Origin: Vicinamibacterales bacterium
GTDB taxonomy: Bacteria > Acidobacteriota > Vicinamibacteria > Vicinamibacterales > Fen-181
Assembly (NCBI GenBank): GCA_036504215.1
Contig: DASXVO010000005.1
Coordinates: 1 to 64,000 of the forward strand
Reading direction: 5' to 3'
Length of the DNA stretch: 64,000 bases
Each line of letters opens with the position of its first letter. Position 1 is the stretch's first letter. Positions 25,233 to 33,816 of this stretch are shown piece after piece. A program made the position numbers and the translations under genes. Below the pieces are notes generated by a model. It saw only the letters and a program-made list of their open reading frames with translations. It was not told the DNA's origin and did not search any database.

Positions 25233-25597
25233 TGCTGTCCTCGAGGTGGAACATCCACGGCGCGTTCGAGCGCGCCGGCAAACCCGGGTTCGGCGGACCG
25301 CAACTCGGCCACCAACGACACCTGGGCCGGCGTCAGGCCGAGCAGCAGCCGCCGGCCCTCCACGCAGACGACCAGCAGGGATCGCCGCTCGCCGAGCGGG
25401 ACCGCGGTCTCGACCCGAATGGCCGACGGCCCACGGCGGCCCAGCGGTCCAAACGCCCCGCGGCGGAGCAGCCAGGCAAACACGGCCACGAGGCCGACCA
25501 CGATGACCACCGCGGCCAGCCCGCGGATCGCCCCCATGACGTCGCCGCCTGGCAGCGCGGTCGGGTCCGGACCAGTGAGTGCCAGCAGGGTGAACAT
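25229..25597 (-). CDS. fliO: flagellar biosynthesis protein FliO
   Basis: 122 aa. One TM segment (AIRGLAAVVIVVGLVAVFAWLLRRG, residues about 23-47) precedes the FliO domain (IRVETAVPLGERRSLLVVCVEGRRLLLGLTPAQVSLVAEL). FliO assists assembly of the FliP/FliQ/FliR core, and its position between fliN and fliP is the normal order. ATG 25597 directly abuts the fliN stop. Confidence 0.9.
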   Translation of the reverse strand: MFTLLALTGPDPTALPGGDVMGAIRGLAAVVIVVGLVAVFAWLLRRGAFGPLGRRGPSAIRVETAVPLGERRSLLVVCVEGRRLLLGLTPAQVSLVAELRSAEPGFAGALERAVDVPPRGQQ

Positions 25598-25900
25598 CTA
25601 TGGCTCCGAAATCGTCGCCTGGGGAATCTCGGTCACGCGCATCGCGGTGCTGTCTTCCACGATGACCACTTCCCCTTTGGCGATCGTCACGCCGTTGACC
25701 ATGACCTGCAGGTCCTCGCCGGCCGATTGATCGAGCCGAAGGACGCTGTGCCGCTGGAGCGCCAGGCACCGGCGCACCGTGACGCTGCCGGACCCGAGGA
25801 TCACGGACAGCTCACAGACCACATCGAGCAGCCCGGTGAAGGGACTGACGACGTCCGGCGCCGGGTTAGAACTGGACGACGAAGTCAGTAAAGAGGACAT
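25598..25900 (-). CDS. fliN: flagellar motor switch protein FliN
   Basis: 100 aa, the single SPOA domain of FliN: LLDVVCELSVILGSGSVTVRRCLALQRHSVLRLDQSAGEDLQVMVNGVTIAKGEVVIVEDSTAMRVTEI. It would form the bottom of the C-ring. The start overlaps the end of fliL by 35 nt. A longer SPOA protein at 15874-16710 is a second FliN/FliY, so the C-ring may contain two FliN types. Confidence 0.93.
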   Translation of the reverse strand: MSSLLTSSSSSNPAPDVVSPFTGLLDVVCELSVILGSGSVTVRRCLALQRHSVLRLDQSAGEDLQVMVNGVTIAKGEVVIVEDSTAMRVTEIPQATISEP

Positions 25901-26417
25901 CGAGCACCTTCTTGCCGCCGAGCAGCGGCGTGCACCGTTCAGCGATCGTCTTCTTCAGCGCGGTCTTCCCCTCCGGGGTCACGAGCCGCTCGCTTGTTTC
26001 CTGTGCCAGTGCCTCGATAATCGCGGAACGGAGCCGGGCCTTCGCGACGTCGTCCTTCCCGATTTCCTCCGCTTCCTTCTTGGTGCCAACCACCAGCCGC
26101 AGCGTCAACCGGACGAACCGTGTCGCACCCTTGTCGGCGAGGTTGACGAGGAACTGTTCCAGCGGCACGATGCCCTCGCCGACCAGGGCCTTCTCGGCCG
26201 GCGGGGTGTCGGTGGAAGCCTCGCCGTCACCTCCTTCGGCCGCGTCGGTCGGTGGCCCGCTGCGAGTGAAGTACCAGGCGGCAGCGCCGCCGCCGCCGAG
26301 CACGAAGATGGCCACGACCACGATGATGATCCACTTCATGGCGCCGGACTTCTTCGCCGACGCCGGGATTGTCGACACCGCGGCGGCCTGGGCAGGATTG
26401 GAAGGTGTATCGCTCAT
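25866..26417 (-). CDS. fliL: flagellar basal body-associated protein FliL
   Basis: 183 aa. One TM helix (MKWIIIVVVAIFVLGGGGAAAWYF, residues 27-50) is followed by an acidic linker and the periplasmic FliL domain (VPLEQFLVNLADKGATRFVRLTLRLVVGTKKEAEEIGKDDVAKARLRSAIIEALAQETSERLVTPEGKTALKKTIAERCTPLL). FliL surrounds the stator. It heads the second half of the cluster and has its own promoter region. Confidence 0.93.
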   Translation of the reverse strand: MSDTPSNPAQAAAVSTIPASAKKSGAMKWIIIVVVAIFVLGGGGAAAWYFTRSGPPTDAAEGGDGEASTDTPPAEKALVGEGIVPLEQFLVNLADKGATRFVRLTLRLVVGTKKEAEEIGKDDVAKARLRSAIIEALAQETSERLVTPEGKTALKKTIAERCTPLLGGKKVLDVLFTDFVVQF

Positions 26418-26454
26418 AAATGTCTTGGGACTCCATCGTCCTCACGACAAGTCG

Positions 26455-26470
26455 AGCAAGCGAGGTACCG
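26455..26470 (-). promoter_or_regulatory. candidate sigma-54 promoter of fliL
   Basis: On the minus strand CGGTACC-TCGC-TTGCT matches TGGCACG-N4-TTGCW at 9 of 12 positions and keeps the essential GG-N10-GC spacing. The predicted start is about 28 nt before the fliL ATG. It resembles the flgB site at 36725. Confidence 0.5.
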
Positions 26471-26523
26471 GCCTCAGGCGGGGAGGCGAAGCCGAAATCG
26501 GGTAGTTTTCAGCGGACGGGCAC

Positions 26524-26543
26524 GGGGAGCCGGACGGCTCCCC
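26524..26543 (-). terminator. hairpin between fliK and fliL
   Basis: GGGGAGCC-GGAC-GGCTCCCC is a perfect 8-bp stem with a 4-nt loop, 66 nt after the fliK stop. It has no T-run. It lies between the sigma-28 site at 26572 and fliL, so it may be a partial terminator or a leader structure. Confidence 0.5.
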
Positions 26544-26571
26544 GGACGGGGTGACGACCCACCGACATCAG

Positions 26572-26598
26572 TAATCGGCCGCGGCAACAAGAACTTGA
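26572..26598 (-). promoter_or_regulatory. sigma-28 type promoter upstream of fliL
   Basis: TCAAGTTC, 11 nt and GCCGATTA on the minus strand agree with the flagellin and cheY promoters. The predicted start is near 26565, about 150 nt before fliL and upstream of a hairpin. Confidence 0.65.
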
Positions 26599-26609
26599 GG
26601 GCGATGCCG

Positions 26610-28562
26610 TCACGCATCGACCTCGAATCTGGCCTGTGACTCGCCACCTCGAGATGGCGCGCGGCGTGGTTGCGGTTGCGGTTTGCCCCCGTCCTGCCTC
26701 TGACGGTGGCCGTCGGCGGTCACGACCAGACGGGCGAGTTGCAACCCCTGGCCTTCAAGCCCCTGGCGCAAATCGACTTCGTGCGCCTGGATCCACTCTC
26801 GCGCAGTGGCGGTGTCCGCCTGAACGTGGGCGGTCACCTGCCCCCGCTCGACTCGAAGCGATACGGTCACTTCCCCCAGGTGCTCCGGCGTGAGGCGCAC
26901 CTTCGCCTCGCCCACACCATCGCGCCAGGCCATCGAGATCGCCCGCACCACCTGTCCGGCGATCGGCGGGTCCGGGGTCGCCTCGGCACCGCCGCCAGCG
27001 GGAGCGACCGTGGCGCCGCCGGCAATCGCCGGGTCCGACGACGGCATCGTTGTGGGCGGAAGGCTCATCACCGCAGCGGCCGCGCTCCCGGCGTCGTGGA
27101 CGGCAGGCGCGAGTGGCGTCGGCTCCGGATTCCTCTGTGACGTCGAATCGCGCCCGGTGCCGCTTGCGGCGTACGCCTGCTCGACCAGCCTGACTCGTTG
27201 TTGGCTGTCGCCCCCAAGTGACGCGAATTGCGAGGGGTCGGCAAACAAATCCTGCGTTCGCCTCGCTCCAGGCTCCATCCCCTCCGCCATCCCGACGGCC
27301 GTTATCGCCGGCGCGCCGAATACCGACGGCGTCGCGGGGGTCTCCCGTACAGGCGCCGTGTCAGTCGCCTGACCAGTCTGGCGCCCGGCTTCGGCCACGG
27401 CCGCCATCACCATCATCCGGGCAGCTCGTTGAGCGGCAGTTGCCTCCGTCATCCCCGACTGGCCGACCGCGGAGGGCCTGGCCGGTGCGCGCCTCATCGT
27501 GACGAAGCCGGCGAGATCGTCGGAAGGTTCCGGCGCCCCGGACGTCTCGAGACCCGCCGACGCAGGCAACGTCGGAAGTTCTTCGGTGGTCGGCGAATCC
27601 AGCCCTGGTCGCCCCTTGACCTGAGGAAGCTGGTCTGCGCGTGGCAACCACGAGGAACCCGCCGCCGACGTGGTCTCCCCATCGACGCCGTCGAGGTGTG
27701 GCTGGCCCCGCCACCATGCGTCCGTCGCGGATCCGGACAACCCGATCTTCCTGGATTCGGCCTTCATCGCGCCCGTGCTTGGGGCGGCTTGTCCGGCCGA
27801 TTCCGCCGCGTCTTCCGCTGGCGGGACGTCCTGAAGGTCAACCTGGGTCGCGGGTGGCGCCGGGCTGCCTGCGACGAACCCGAGCAGCGGCGCCGTCGCG
27901 GCAGCGGTCGCCGACACTCCAGGGTCCGCGATGCCAGCGGGCACGGGACCCGGGCGGGAAGACCCGCCGACGACGTTCTGCGAGTCGGCCCGGGCCGTGG
28001 CGGTTGGCGATTCGACAGACGCCTGGGCGGCATCCGCATCGGCCGGAGGCTCTGCGACCGTGGCCGAAATGACTGCTGCCACCACCGCTACCTGTTGGAC
28101 GATCGGTCGCTCGGCATCCGCCGCGACCACCTGCGCTTGGCCGGCCGCGGTTTGATTGCCGGCGGATTCGCTTGGTGCCTGCGGATCCGGGGGCTTGGCG
28201 GCGGGATCAGCACCCTCGTCCGGCACGCGCTGAGCCGGTGTGTCCGCACGAGCGATTCGGTTGTGGTTCGTGGGACGACCGTTCGCCACGGGTCGCGAAT
28301 CGCCACTGTCCGTCCTGGCTGGCTTGGCAGCGGCGGGATGAGCCGCCTCCGCGCCGGCCGCGCTCGCTGGGCGCCGATCGCGTTCGTGGACCACGTGCCT
28401 GTTCTGGTTCGACTTGTCGAACGAGGCGGATTGCCGGGCCCGCGCGCCGTCGAGCAACGAATCGAAGTCCGATGCGGCGGTGGCCGCCGTCCCCGCTGCG
28501 CGCGCATGAGCGGGTGCCGGACCGGTGTCCACGCCAACCAGAGCAATTGAAGATGCGCCCAC
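26610..28562 (-). CDS. fliK: flagellar hook-length control protein FliK
   Basis: 650 aa, long for FliK. Most of it (residues about 20-520) is low-complexity, rich in Ala, Pro, Ser, Thr and Gln, as expected for the ruler part. The C-terminal FliK switch domain is clear at about residues 535-610: GVGEAKVRLTPEHLGEVTVSLRVERGQVTAHVQADTATAREWIQAHEVDLRQGLEGQGLQLARLVVTADG. A basic Gln/Arg tail follows. The start is GTG 28562. The long ruler would predict a long hook, which is an inference. Confidence 0.9.
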   Translation of the reverse strand: MGASSIALVGVDTGPAPAHARAAGTAATAASDFDSLLDGARARQSASFDKSNQNRHVVHERDRRPASAAGAEAAHPAAAKPARTDSGDSRPVANGRPTNHNRIARADTPAQRVPDEGADPAAKPPDPQAPSESAGNQTAAGQAQVVAADAERPIVQQVAVVAAVISATVAEPPADADAAQASVESPTATARADSQNVVGGSSRPGPVPAGIADPGVSATAAATAPLLGFVAGSPAPPATQVDLQDVPPAEDAAESAGQAAPSTGAMKAESRKIGLSGSATDAWWRGQPHLDGVDGETTSAAGSSWLPRADQLPQVKGRPGLDSPTTEELPTLPASAGLETSGAPEPSDDLAGFVTMRRAPARPSAVGQSGMTEATAAQRAARMMVMAAVAEAGRQTGQATDTAPVRETPATPSVFGAPAITAVGMAEGMEPGARRTQDLFADPSQFASLGGDSQQRVRLVEQAYAASGTGRDSTSQRNPEPTPLAPAVHDAGSAAAAVMSLPPTTMPSSDPAIAGGATVAPAGGGAEATPDPPIAGQVVRAISMAWRDGVGEAKVRLTPEHLGEVTVSLRVERGQVTAHVQADTATAREWIQAHEVDLRQGLEGQGLQLARLVVTADGHRQRQDGGKPQPQPRRAPSRGGESQARFEVDA

Positions 28563-28739
28563 GAATCCCCCTTGCGAACGCTCGAGATGAGAACGTGGAC
28601 GCCGCAGAAGATGCCGGACCCCACCGCACCCCCTGCGGCGCCTGCGAACGCCGGGACCACACCCCGGTGTTGCGCGCCGACCCTGGCCCCCGCCCTGCCG
28701 CGGGCGAAGGCCGAACCTTGCCGATCTCGGACGGACGGT

Positions 28740-30008
28740 CTACCGCTTCAGGTTGAGCGTTTCCTGCAGCAGTTCGTCCGAGGTCGTGATCGACTTCGAG
28801 TTCGCCTGGTAGCCGCGCTGGGCGAGAATCATGGCGGTGAACTCGGCGGCGATGTCCACGTTCGACTGCTCGAGCGCGCTGCCGATCAGTGTGCCGCGGC
28901 CGCCGGTGCCCGCTGCGCCGACGTTGGCCTGGCCAGCCGCCTGCGTCTCGCCGTACCGATTCGACCCGAGCTTGACGAGTCCCTTCGGGTTGTTGAACGT
29001 GGCAAGCGCGAGTTTGCCGATCGCCACGGTCTGGCCCGCGCCGAACGTCGCGCTGATCGTGCCGTCAGAGCCAATGCTGATGTTGTCGACAGCGCCCGGC
29101 GCCGAACCGTTCTGGGTGATCGACGAGGTGGCCGACGGCGACGAGTAGCCGGTGAACGAAGCGGCGCCAGTCGCCGTATCGAGGACGTCCCACGTCATCA
29201 CGGTCGCCGCCGCGCCATTGGCCCACGCCGGCGTGGTGACGGTGATGTCCGCGGCCGCCTGCAGCTTGCCGTTGGCGTCGAACACGAGCGTCCCGGTGCC
29301 GCCGCTGCCCGCAGGGATGGCGGAGGGCGGCGCACCCGCCACGCCGGTCACGTCTGCACCTGGCACCGTCAGCGCGTAGGTCCACGTGCCCGCCCCGGAC
29401 TTGGTGTAGGTGGCCGTCATCACGTGCGGAGCCCCCTTCACGTCGTAGATCTGCACGGAGCTGACGAACGTCGAGCCGACGGCCGCGCCAGCGTCCAGGT
29501 TGACCAACGTACGGAACGTGGTCGTCGCGGTCGGCGCCCGAAGTACGCCGGGTGGGACGACGAGGTTGGTCGGCGTGCCGTTGGTCGTGACCTGCCCGGT
29601 GATCGGATCCGTGGTCGTATAGCCCTGAACCTTGTACCCGTCGGGTGTGACGAGGAAGCCATCACGGTCGAACGCGAAGTTCCCCGCTCGCGTGTAGGCC
29701 TGCCCGGCGCCGCCACTGACGAGGAAGAAGCCATTGCCCTGGATGGCCACGTTGGTCGCCTCGGTCGAGTTCGCGATCGACCCCTGACTGAACGTGGGCG
29801 AGATCGACCCGGTCACCACACCGAGACCGACCTGCATCGGGTTCGCGCTCGTTCCGCCGACCGTCTGGCTGACGAGGTCCTGGAAGGTGACGGTGCTGGC
29901 CTTGAACCCGATCGTGTTAATGTTCGCGAGGTTGTTGCCGATGACACCCAAGGCGGCAGAATTCGCGTTGAGGCCCGACAATGCGGAAGAGAAGGATCCA
30001 ACGGCCAT
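28740..30008 (-). CDS. flgE: flagellar hook protein FlgE
   Basis: 422 aa. The N-terminus [54 protein letters not shown] has the axial ANINTxGFK motif. The centre holds FlgE beta domains, and the C-terminus ends GTLIGSALEQSNVDIAAEFTAMILAQRGYQANSKSITTSDELLQETLNLKR. The start overlaps the flgD stop by one base. A 177-nt gap with small GC-rich inverted repeats follows before fliK. Confidence 0.96.
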   Translation of the reverse strand: MAVGSFSSALSGLNANSAALGVIGNNLANINTIGFKASTVTFQDLVSQTVGGTSANPMQVGLGVVTGSISPTFSQGSIANSTEATNVAIQGNGFFLVSGGAGQAYTRAGNFAFDRDGFLVTPDGYKVQGYTTTDPITGQVTTNGTPTNLVVPPGVLRAPTATTTFRTLVNLDAGAAVGSTFVSSVQIYDVKGAPHVMTATYTKSGAGTWTYALTVPGADVTGVAGAPPSAIPAGSGGTGTLVFDANGKLQAAADITVTTPAWANGAAATVMTWDVLDTATGAASFTGYSSPSATSSITQNGSAPGAVDNISIGSDGTISATFGAGQTVAIGKLALATFNNPKGLVKLGSNRYGETQAAGQANVGAAGTGGRGTLIGSALEQSNVDIAAEFTAMILAQRGYQANSKSITTSDELLQETLNLKR

Positions 30009-30307
30009 TACTTGTTCCCTCCGGTCGAGGAAGCGGTGGACGACGACGTCAGACTCTGTGCGACCAGAAGCTGACCAATCGCGCTGACCTGAGACGAGAT
30101 CTGAGAGAGTTGTTCGAGCGAGCTGAATGTAGCCAGCTGGGTGATGAACTGGCTGTCATCCATGGGCTTGCTCGGGTCCTGGTGCTGAAGCTGCGTGACG
30201 AGCAGATTCAGGAAGGCATCCCGACCGAGTCCGTCGGTGCGCTTCAAAGCGGGGGTCGTGGCGCCGGTTGTCGCCGCGCCAACGCCTGATGTCGAGTTGA
30301 TGGACAC
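30008..30307 (-). CDS. flgD: short hook-cap scaffold FlgD
   Basis: 99 aa. The FlgD N-terminal domain is clear: [50 protein letters not shown]. Full-length FlgD in enteric bacteria is about 230 aa and continues into an FlgD-Ig/tudor region, which is missing here. The stop is clean and overlaps flgE, so this looks like a natural short form. It starts with GTG at 30307. Confidence 0.9.
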   Translation of the reverse strand: MSINSTSGVGAATTGATTPALKRTDGLGRDAFLNLLVTQLQHQDPSKPMDDSQFITQLATFSSLEQLSQISSQVSAIGQLLVAQSLTSSSTASSTGGNK

Positions 30308-30769
30308 TCATGCTCCTTCCGGCACTTCGCGCAGTGCCACGTACCGCAAGCCTCCGAGCACGTCGAATTCCTTCTGTTCCGCCTTGCGCTCGGCCAGTTG
30401 GAACGCCTTCCACGTGCGGTCGCGTAAATGTTCGAGCGATCGCAGCTTCCGTCTGGCCTCCATCGCTCTGGCGGCCACGACGCGCTCCTCGTCGAGCCGT
30501 TGCTCGAGCGCGTGGCGGGCGGCGACGATGACCTGCTGCTGACGTCTGATCCAATTCCGATACCAGATGGCGCGGGTGGTATCCGAAGCCCGCGCGGCCT
30601 CTTCACGCGCGCGTTCCTGCGTCTCCACCAGGGCGCGTTCCGCGTCCTGGACGGCCCGTTGCGCGGCCGCCGTTGCACGCTTCGCCTCGCCGAGTGCGCG
30701 CTGCGCGTCGTCGTCTTGCTTGCGGCGGAGGTCGAGGGCCACCTGGGCCCGAAATCGGAAGTTCGCCAT
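30308..30769 (-). CDS. fliJ: flagellar export protein FliJ
   Basis: 153 aa, almost completely coiled coil rich in Arg, Ala and Glu (FRFRAQVALDLRRKQDDDAQRALGEAKRATAAAQRAVQDAERAL). FliJ is the central stalk of the FliI hexamer. ATG 30769 starts MANFRFRAQVALDLRR; a start 5 codons earlier is possible. It follows fliI by 27 nt, the usual order. Confidence 0.88.
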   Translation of the reverse strand: MANFRFRAQVALDLRRKQDDDAQRALGEAKRATAAAQRAVQDAERALVETQERAREEAARASDTTRAIWYRNWIRRQQQVIVAARHALEQRLDEERVVAARAMEARRKLRSLEHLRDRTWKAFQLAERKAEQKEFDVLGGLRYVALREVPEGA

Positions 30770-30796
30770 GGGGCTCACTGACAACGCGCTCGCTGG

Positions 30797-32113
30797 CTAC
30801 AAGGCCCGCAGCGCGCCGATCGCATCCTCTGTGGACGACAGCGCGTCGGCGGGCTGGCGGAGAAACGCATCGATCGCCTCGCGCCTCGCGAACGCCTCGT
30901 CGATCCGTGGGTTGCTGCCAGGCACGTACGCGCCCACGCTGATCAGATCCTCGTTTTCCTTGATGGTCGACATCCAGTCGCGCACGCGCCCCGCTTTCAT
31001 CCGGTGCTCGACGTCGGTGACGTCGGGCATCGTCCGGCTGACGCTCTGCAGGACGTCGATCGCGGGATAGTGATTCCGCGCGGCAAGTTCACGTGAGAGC
31101 ACGACGTGGCCGTCCAGAATCGCGCGCACCGAGTCGGCGATCGGCTCGGTCGTGTCGTCACCCTCGACGAGCACCGTGTAGAGCGCGGTGATGCTGCCCC
31201 GCCCGCGCACATTGCCCGCCCGTTCGAGCAGCGTCGGCAGGAGCGCGAACACCGAGGGCGGATACCCCTTCGCGGTCGGCGGTTCGCCCGCGGCGAGTCC
31301 AACCTCGCGCTGCGCCATCGCGAAGCGTGTGAGCGAGTCCATCATGAGCAGGACGTTCTTGCCCTGATCACGGAAGTACTCCGCAATCGACGTCGCGGCG
31401 TAGGCGGCGCGCATGCGCATCAGCGGCGGGTTGTCCGACGTGGACACGACCAGGACCGAACGGCGCAGCCCGTCGGCACCCAGATCGTTCTCCAGGAAGC
31501 CGCGCACCTCGCGGCCGCGCTCGCCGACCAGGGCAATCACGGCGATCTCCGCGGCGGTGCCTCGGGCCATCATCCCGAGAAGGGTGCTCTTCCCCACGCC
31601 GCTGCCGCCGAACAGGCCGAGACGCTGTCCGCGTCCTGCGGTCAGCATCGCGTCGATCGCGCGAACGCCGGTGCCGGTCGGCGCCACGATTGGATCGCGC
31701 GCGAGCGGGTTCAGCGGCGCAGGATGGAGCGGGTACTCGAGAGTCGTGTTCAGTGGGCCAAGCGAATCGAGCGGACGACCGAGACCGTCCACGACGCGCC
31801 CGAGCAATTGATCGCCAACGGGCACGGCGGCGGCCGAACCTCGGGCCACGATCCGGTCACCCGCGCGGATGCCGGCGGTCCCGCCGAGCGGCACGCTCAG
31901 CAGTCGGCCCTCGCGGAAGCCTACAACCTCCACGGTGAGCGAGGGTTCGCCCGGCGCACCCTGCAGTTCGCAGAGGTCGCCGACGCGTGCCCGCGGACCG
32001 CTCGACTCGACGAGCAGGCCGACGGTGCGAACGACGCGACCGGCGACCGGCAGGCAATCGGCCCGTTCGATCCGATCCGTGTAGCGGGAGAGCGAAAAGG
32101 ACTCAGCGACCAC
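30797..32113 (-). CDS. fliI: flagellum-specific ATPase FliI
   Basis: 438 aa, F1-beta-like. The Walker A loop is GLFGGSGVGKSTLLGMMARG, Walker B lies in VLLMMDSLTRFAMAQREVGLAAGEPPTAKGYPPSVFALLPTLLERAG, and the C-terminal helical region is complete. It energises export with FliH and FliJ. It begins with GTG at 32113, overlapping fliH by 11 nt. Confidence 0.97.
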   Translation of the reverse strand: MVAESFSLSRYTDRIERADCLPVAGRVVRTVGLLVESSGPRARVGDLCELQGAPGEPSLTVEVVGFREGRLLSVPLGGTAGIRAGDRIVARGSAAAVPVGDQLLGRVVDGLGRPLDSLGPLNTTLEYPLHPAPLNPLARDPIVAPTGTGVRAIDAMLTAGRGQRLGLFGGSGVGKSTLLGMMARGTAAEIAVIALVGERGREVRGFLENDLGADGLRRSVLVVSTSDNPPLMRMRAAYAATSIAEYFRDQGKNVLLMMDSLTRFAMAQREVGLAAGEPPTAKGYPPSVFALLPTLLERAGNVRGRGSITALYTVLVEGDDTTEPIADSVRAILDGHVVLSRELAARNHYPAIDVLQSVSRTMPDVTDVEHRMKAGRVRDWMSTIKENEDLISVGAYVPGSNPRIDEAFARREAIDAFLRQPADALSSTEDAIGALRAL

Positions 32114-32810
32114 GATTCATCACCGGTTGGTCCTGCCCTTCCTCCACCAGGAGCGCCCGGGCCAGTTCCTGGAACTGCGCATCGACGCTGGCATCGACGT
32201 AGCCGAAGTCCGACTGCACCAGGCAGCCACCGCGGCTCACCGACGGATCCGGGACCACGGTCACGTGGCTGCCCGCCAGCAGCGTGTCGCGGCGACCCGA
32301 TGTCGCCTCGAAATCATCCGGGTTCAGCCGAATCGTGACCGACGTGCTGTCCCCCAGCCGGTCGAGAGCCACGCGCGCCATCGTCACGGTCAGGTCGGAA
32401 TCGAGCGTCACCTCGCGGCGGACGATCCGCCGCGCAATGGCCAGCGCGAGCTGCACCATCTGTCGTTCGGTCTGGCGTACCATGGAGCGGCGCACGTCCG
32501 CCAGTTCCTCGATCGTCTGCGCCAGTCGCCGCAGCATCGCCTCCGCCCGCTTGGCGCCCGCCTCCGAACCTGCGCGTTCTCCCTGCTCGTAGCCCTTGGC
32601 GAACGCTTCGCGCTCCATCGCGGCGAGCCGGGCCTGCTGCTGGGCGAGATCGATGGTCGGGGCCGGGGGACCCGCCGGCGGCGTACCCGCGGCGCCATCC
32701 TCCAGGAACAACGCTTCGACGACCCGTGGTTGTGCGTCCTGGCCCGCGCGTCCCCAGTCGAACGGTTCGAACTGTGACGGGTCGGTCAACCGTCTCGCCT
32801 TAAACGACAT
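32103..32810 (-). CDS. fliH: flagellar assembly protein FliH
   Basis: 235 aa. FliH regulates the FliI ATPase and links it to the C-ring. An N-terminal variable part is followed by a long helix (QARLAAMEREAFAKGYEQGERAGSEAGAKRAEAML) with the GxxxG-type repeats usual in FliH, and a C-terminal domain (VQLALAIARRIVRREVTLDSDLTVTMARVALDRLGDSTSVTIRLNPDDFEA). ATG 32810 is inside the last codons of fliG (11-nt overlap). Confidence 0.92.
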   Translation of the reverse strand: MSFKARRLTDPSQFEPFDWGRAGQDAQPRVVEALFLEDGAAGTPPAGPPAPTIDLAQQQARLAAMEREAFAKGYEQGERAGSEAGAKRAEAMLRRLAQTIEELADVRRSMVRQTERQMVQLALAIARRIVRREVTLDSDLTVTMARVALDRLGDSTSVTIRLNPDDFEATSGRRDTLLAGSHVTVVPDPSVSRGGCLVQSDFGYVDASVDAQFQELARALLVEEGQDQPVMNRGR

Positions 32811-33813
32811 AGGCCTCACCCGCCGCCGCACCGGTCGACAGCAACCCTTCTTCCTCGAGTTTCCGCGCGATCGCGACGATCTCGTGCTGCGCCTTCTCGA
32901 CCTCGCGCAGCCGAATGGCGCCCAGGACTTCCATTTCCTCGCGCAACATGTCCGCCGCGCGCTTGGACATGTTCTGGAAGAACCGGTTCCGCATCTCGTC
33001 TGTCGTGCCCTTGAGCGCGACAGTCAGCACCTTGCGGTCTGCCCGCTGCACGATTTCCCGAAGCGCGTTGTCCTCGACCTTCATCAGGTCGTCGAAGACG
33101 AACATCAGGTTACGGATGGAGACCGCCAGGTCGGGGTTCTGGCCCTCGAGCGATTCGATGACCGGTTGACTCACGGTGCGATCCAGGCGGTTGAGGAGCT
33201 CCGCCACCGCGCGCACGCCGCCGTACGATTCGTGACTGGCCGTGCCCAATGTCTTCAGGCGCTGCTCGATGACCGAGGAGATCCGGCTCACCACGTCGGG
33301 CGAGATCTCGTCGAGGCTCGCCATCCGCGTCAGCACGTCCACGCGCAGACTCTCCGGGAGCAGGCTGAGCAGCTGCGCGGCGTGCGACGAGTCGAGGTGC
33401 GCGAGAATCAGGGCGATGGTCTGCGGCTGCTCCGCCAGGATGAACTTCGAGAGCTGCTGCGGGTCGGCCTTGGCGAGCGACGTGAATCCCGCGGTCGATT
33501 GGAACGACCGGACGACGCGCTCGATCACGCGCCGGGCGTTCTCCGGCCCCAGCGACTTGAGCAACAACTGCTGCGCGAACTCGACACCGCCACGCGCGAC
33601 GTACGACGCGGCGAGCGCCATGTGGTGGAATTCTTCGAGGACCCCTTCTCCCGACTCGGGAGCCACGGCGCCGAGCGCCGCCACTTCCTTCGCGATCCGC
33701 TCGACCTCGTCTTCGTGCAGGTACTTGAAGATCTGTGACGACGTCTCCTCACCGAGCATGAGCGCCAGCACCGCTGCCTTCCGGGCACCGGAGAAGACCT
33801 GTTGGACGGGCAT
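32800..33813 (-). CDS. fliG: flagellar motor switch protein FliG
   Basis: 337 aa. All three FliG domains are present. The C-terminal torque helix region reads IRNLMFVFDDLMKVEDNALREIVQRADRKVLTVALKGTTDEMRNRFFQNMSKRAADMLREEMEVLGAIRLREVEKAQHEIVAIARKLEEEG. The EHPQ motif appears as AEQPQTIALILAHLD. It follows fliF by 3 nt. Confidence 0.97.
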   Translation of the reverse strand: MPVQQVFSGARKAAVLALMLGEETSSQIFKYLHEDEVERIAKEVAALGAVAPESGEGVLEEFHHMALAASYVARGGVEFAQQLLLKSLGPENARRVIERVVRSFQSTAGFTSLAKADPQQLSKFILAEQPQTIALILAHLDSSHAAQLLSLLPESLRVDVLTRMASLDEISPDVVSRISSVIEQRLKTLGTASHESYGGVRAVAELLNRLDRTVSQPVIESLEGQNPDLAVSIRNLMFVFDDLMKVEDNALREIVQRADRKVLTVALKGTTDEMRNRFFQNMSKRAADMLREEMEVLGAIRLREVEKAQHEIVAIARKLEEEGLLSTGAAAGEAYVV

Positions 33814-33816
33814 GGG

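Noticed and set aside
27228-28550. 440-codon plus-strand frame opposite fliK
   Set aside because: Low-complexity Arg/Gly-rich mirror of the Ala/Pro-rich FliK ruler region; no RBS or conserved domain.
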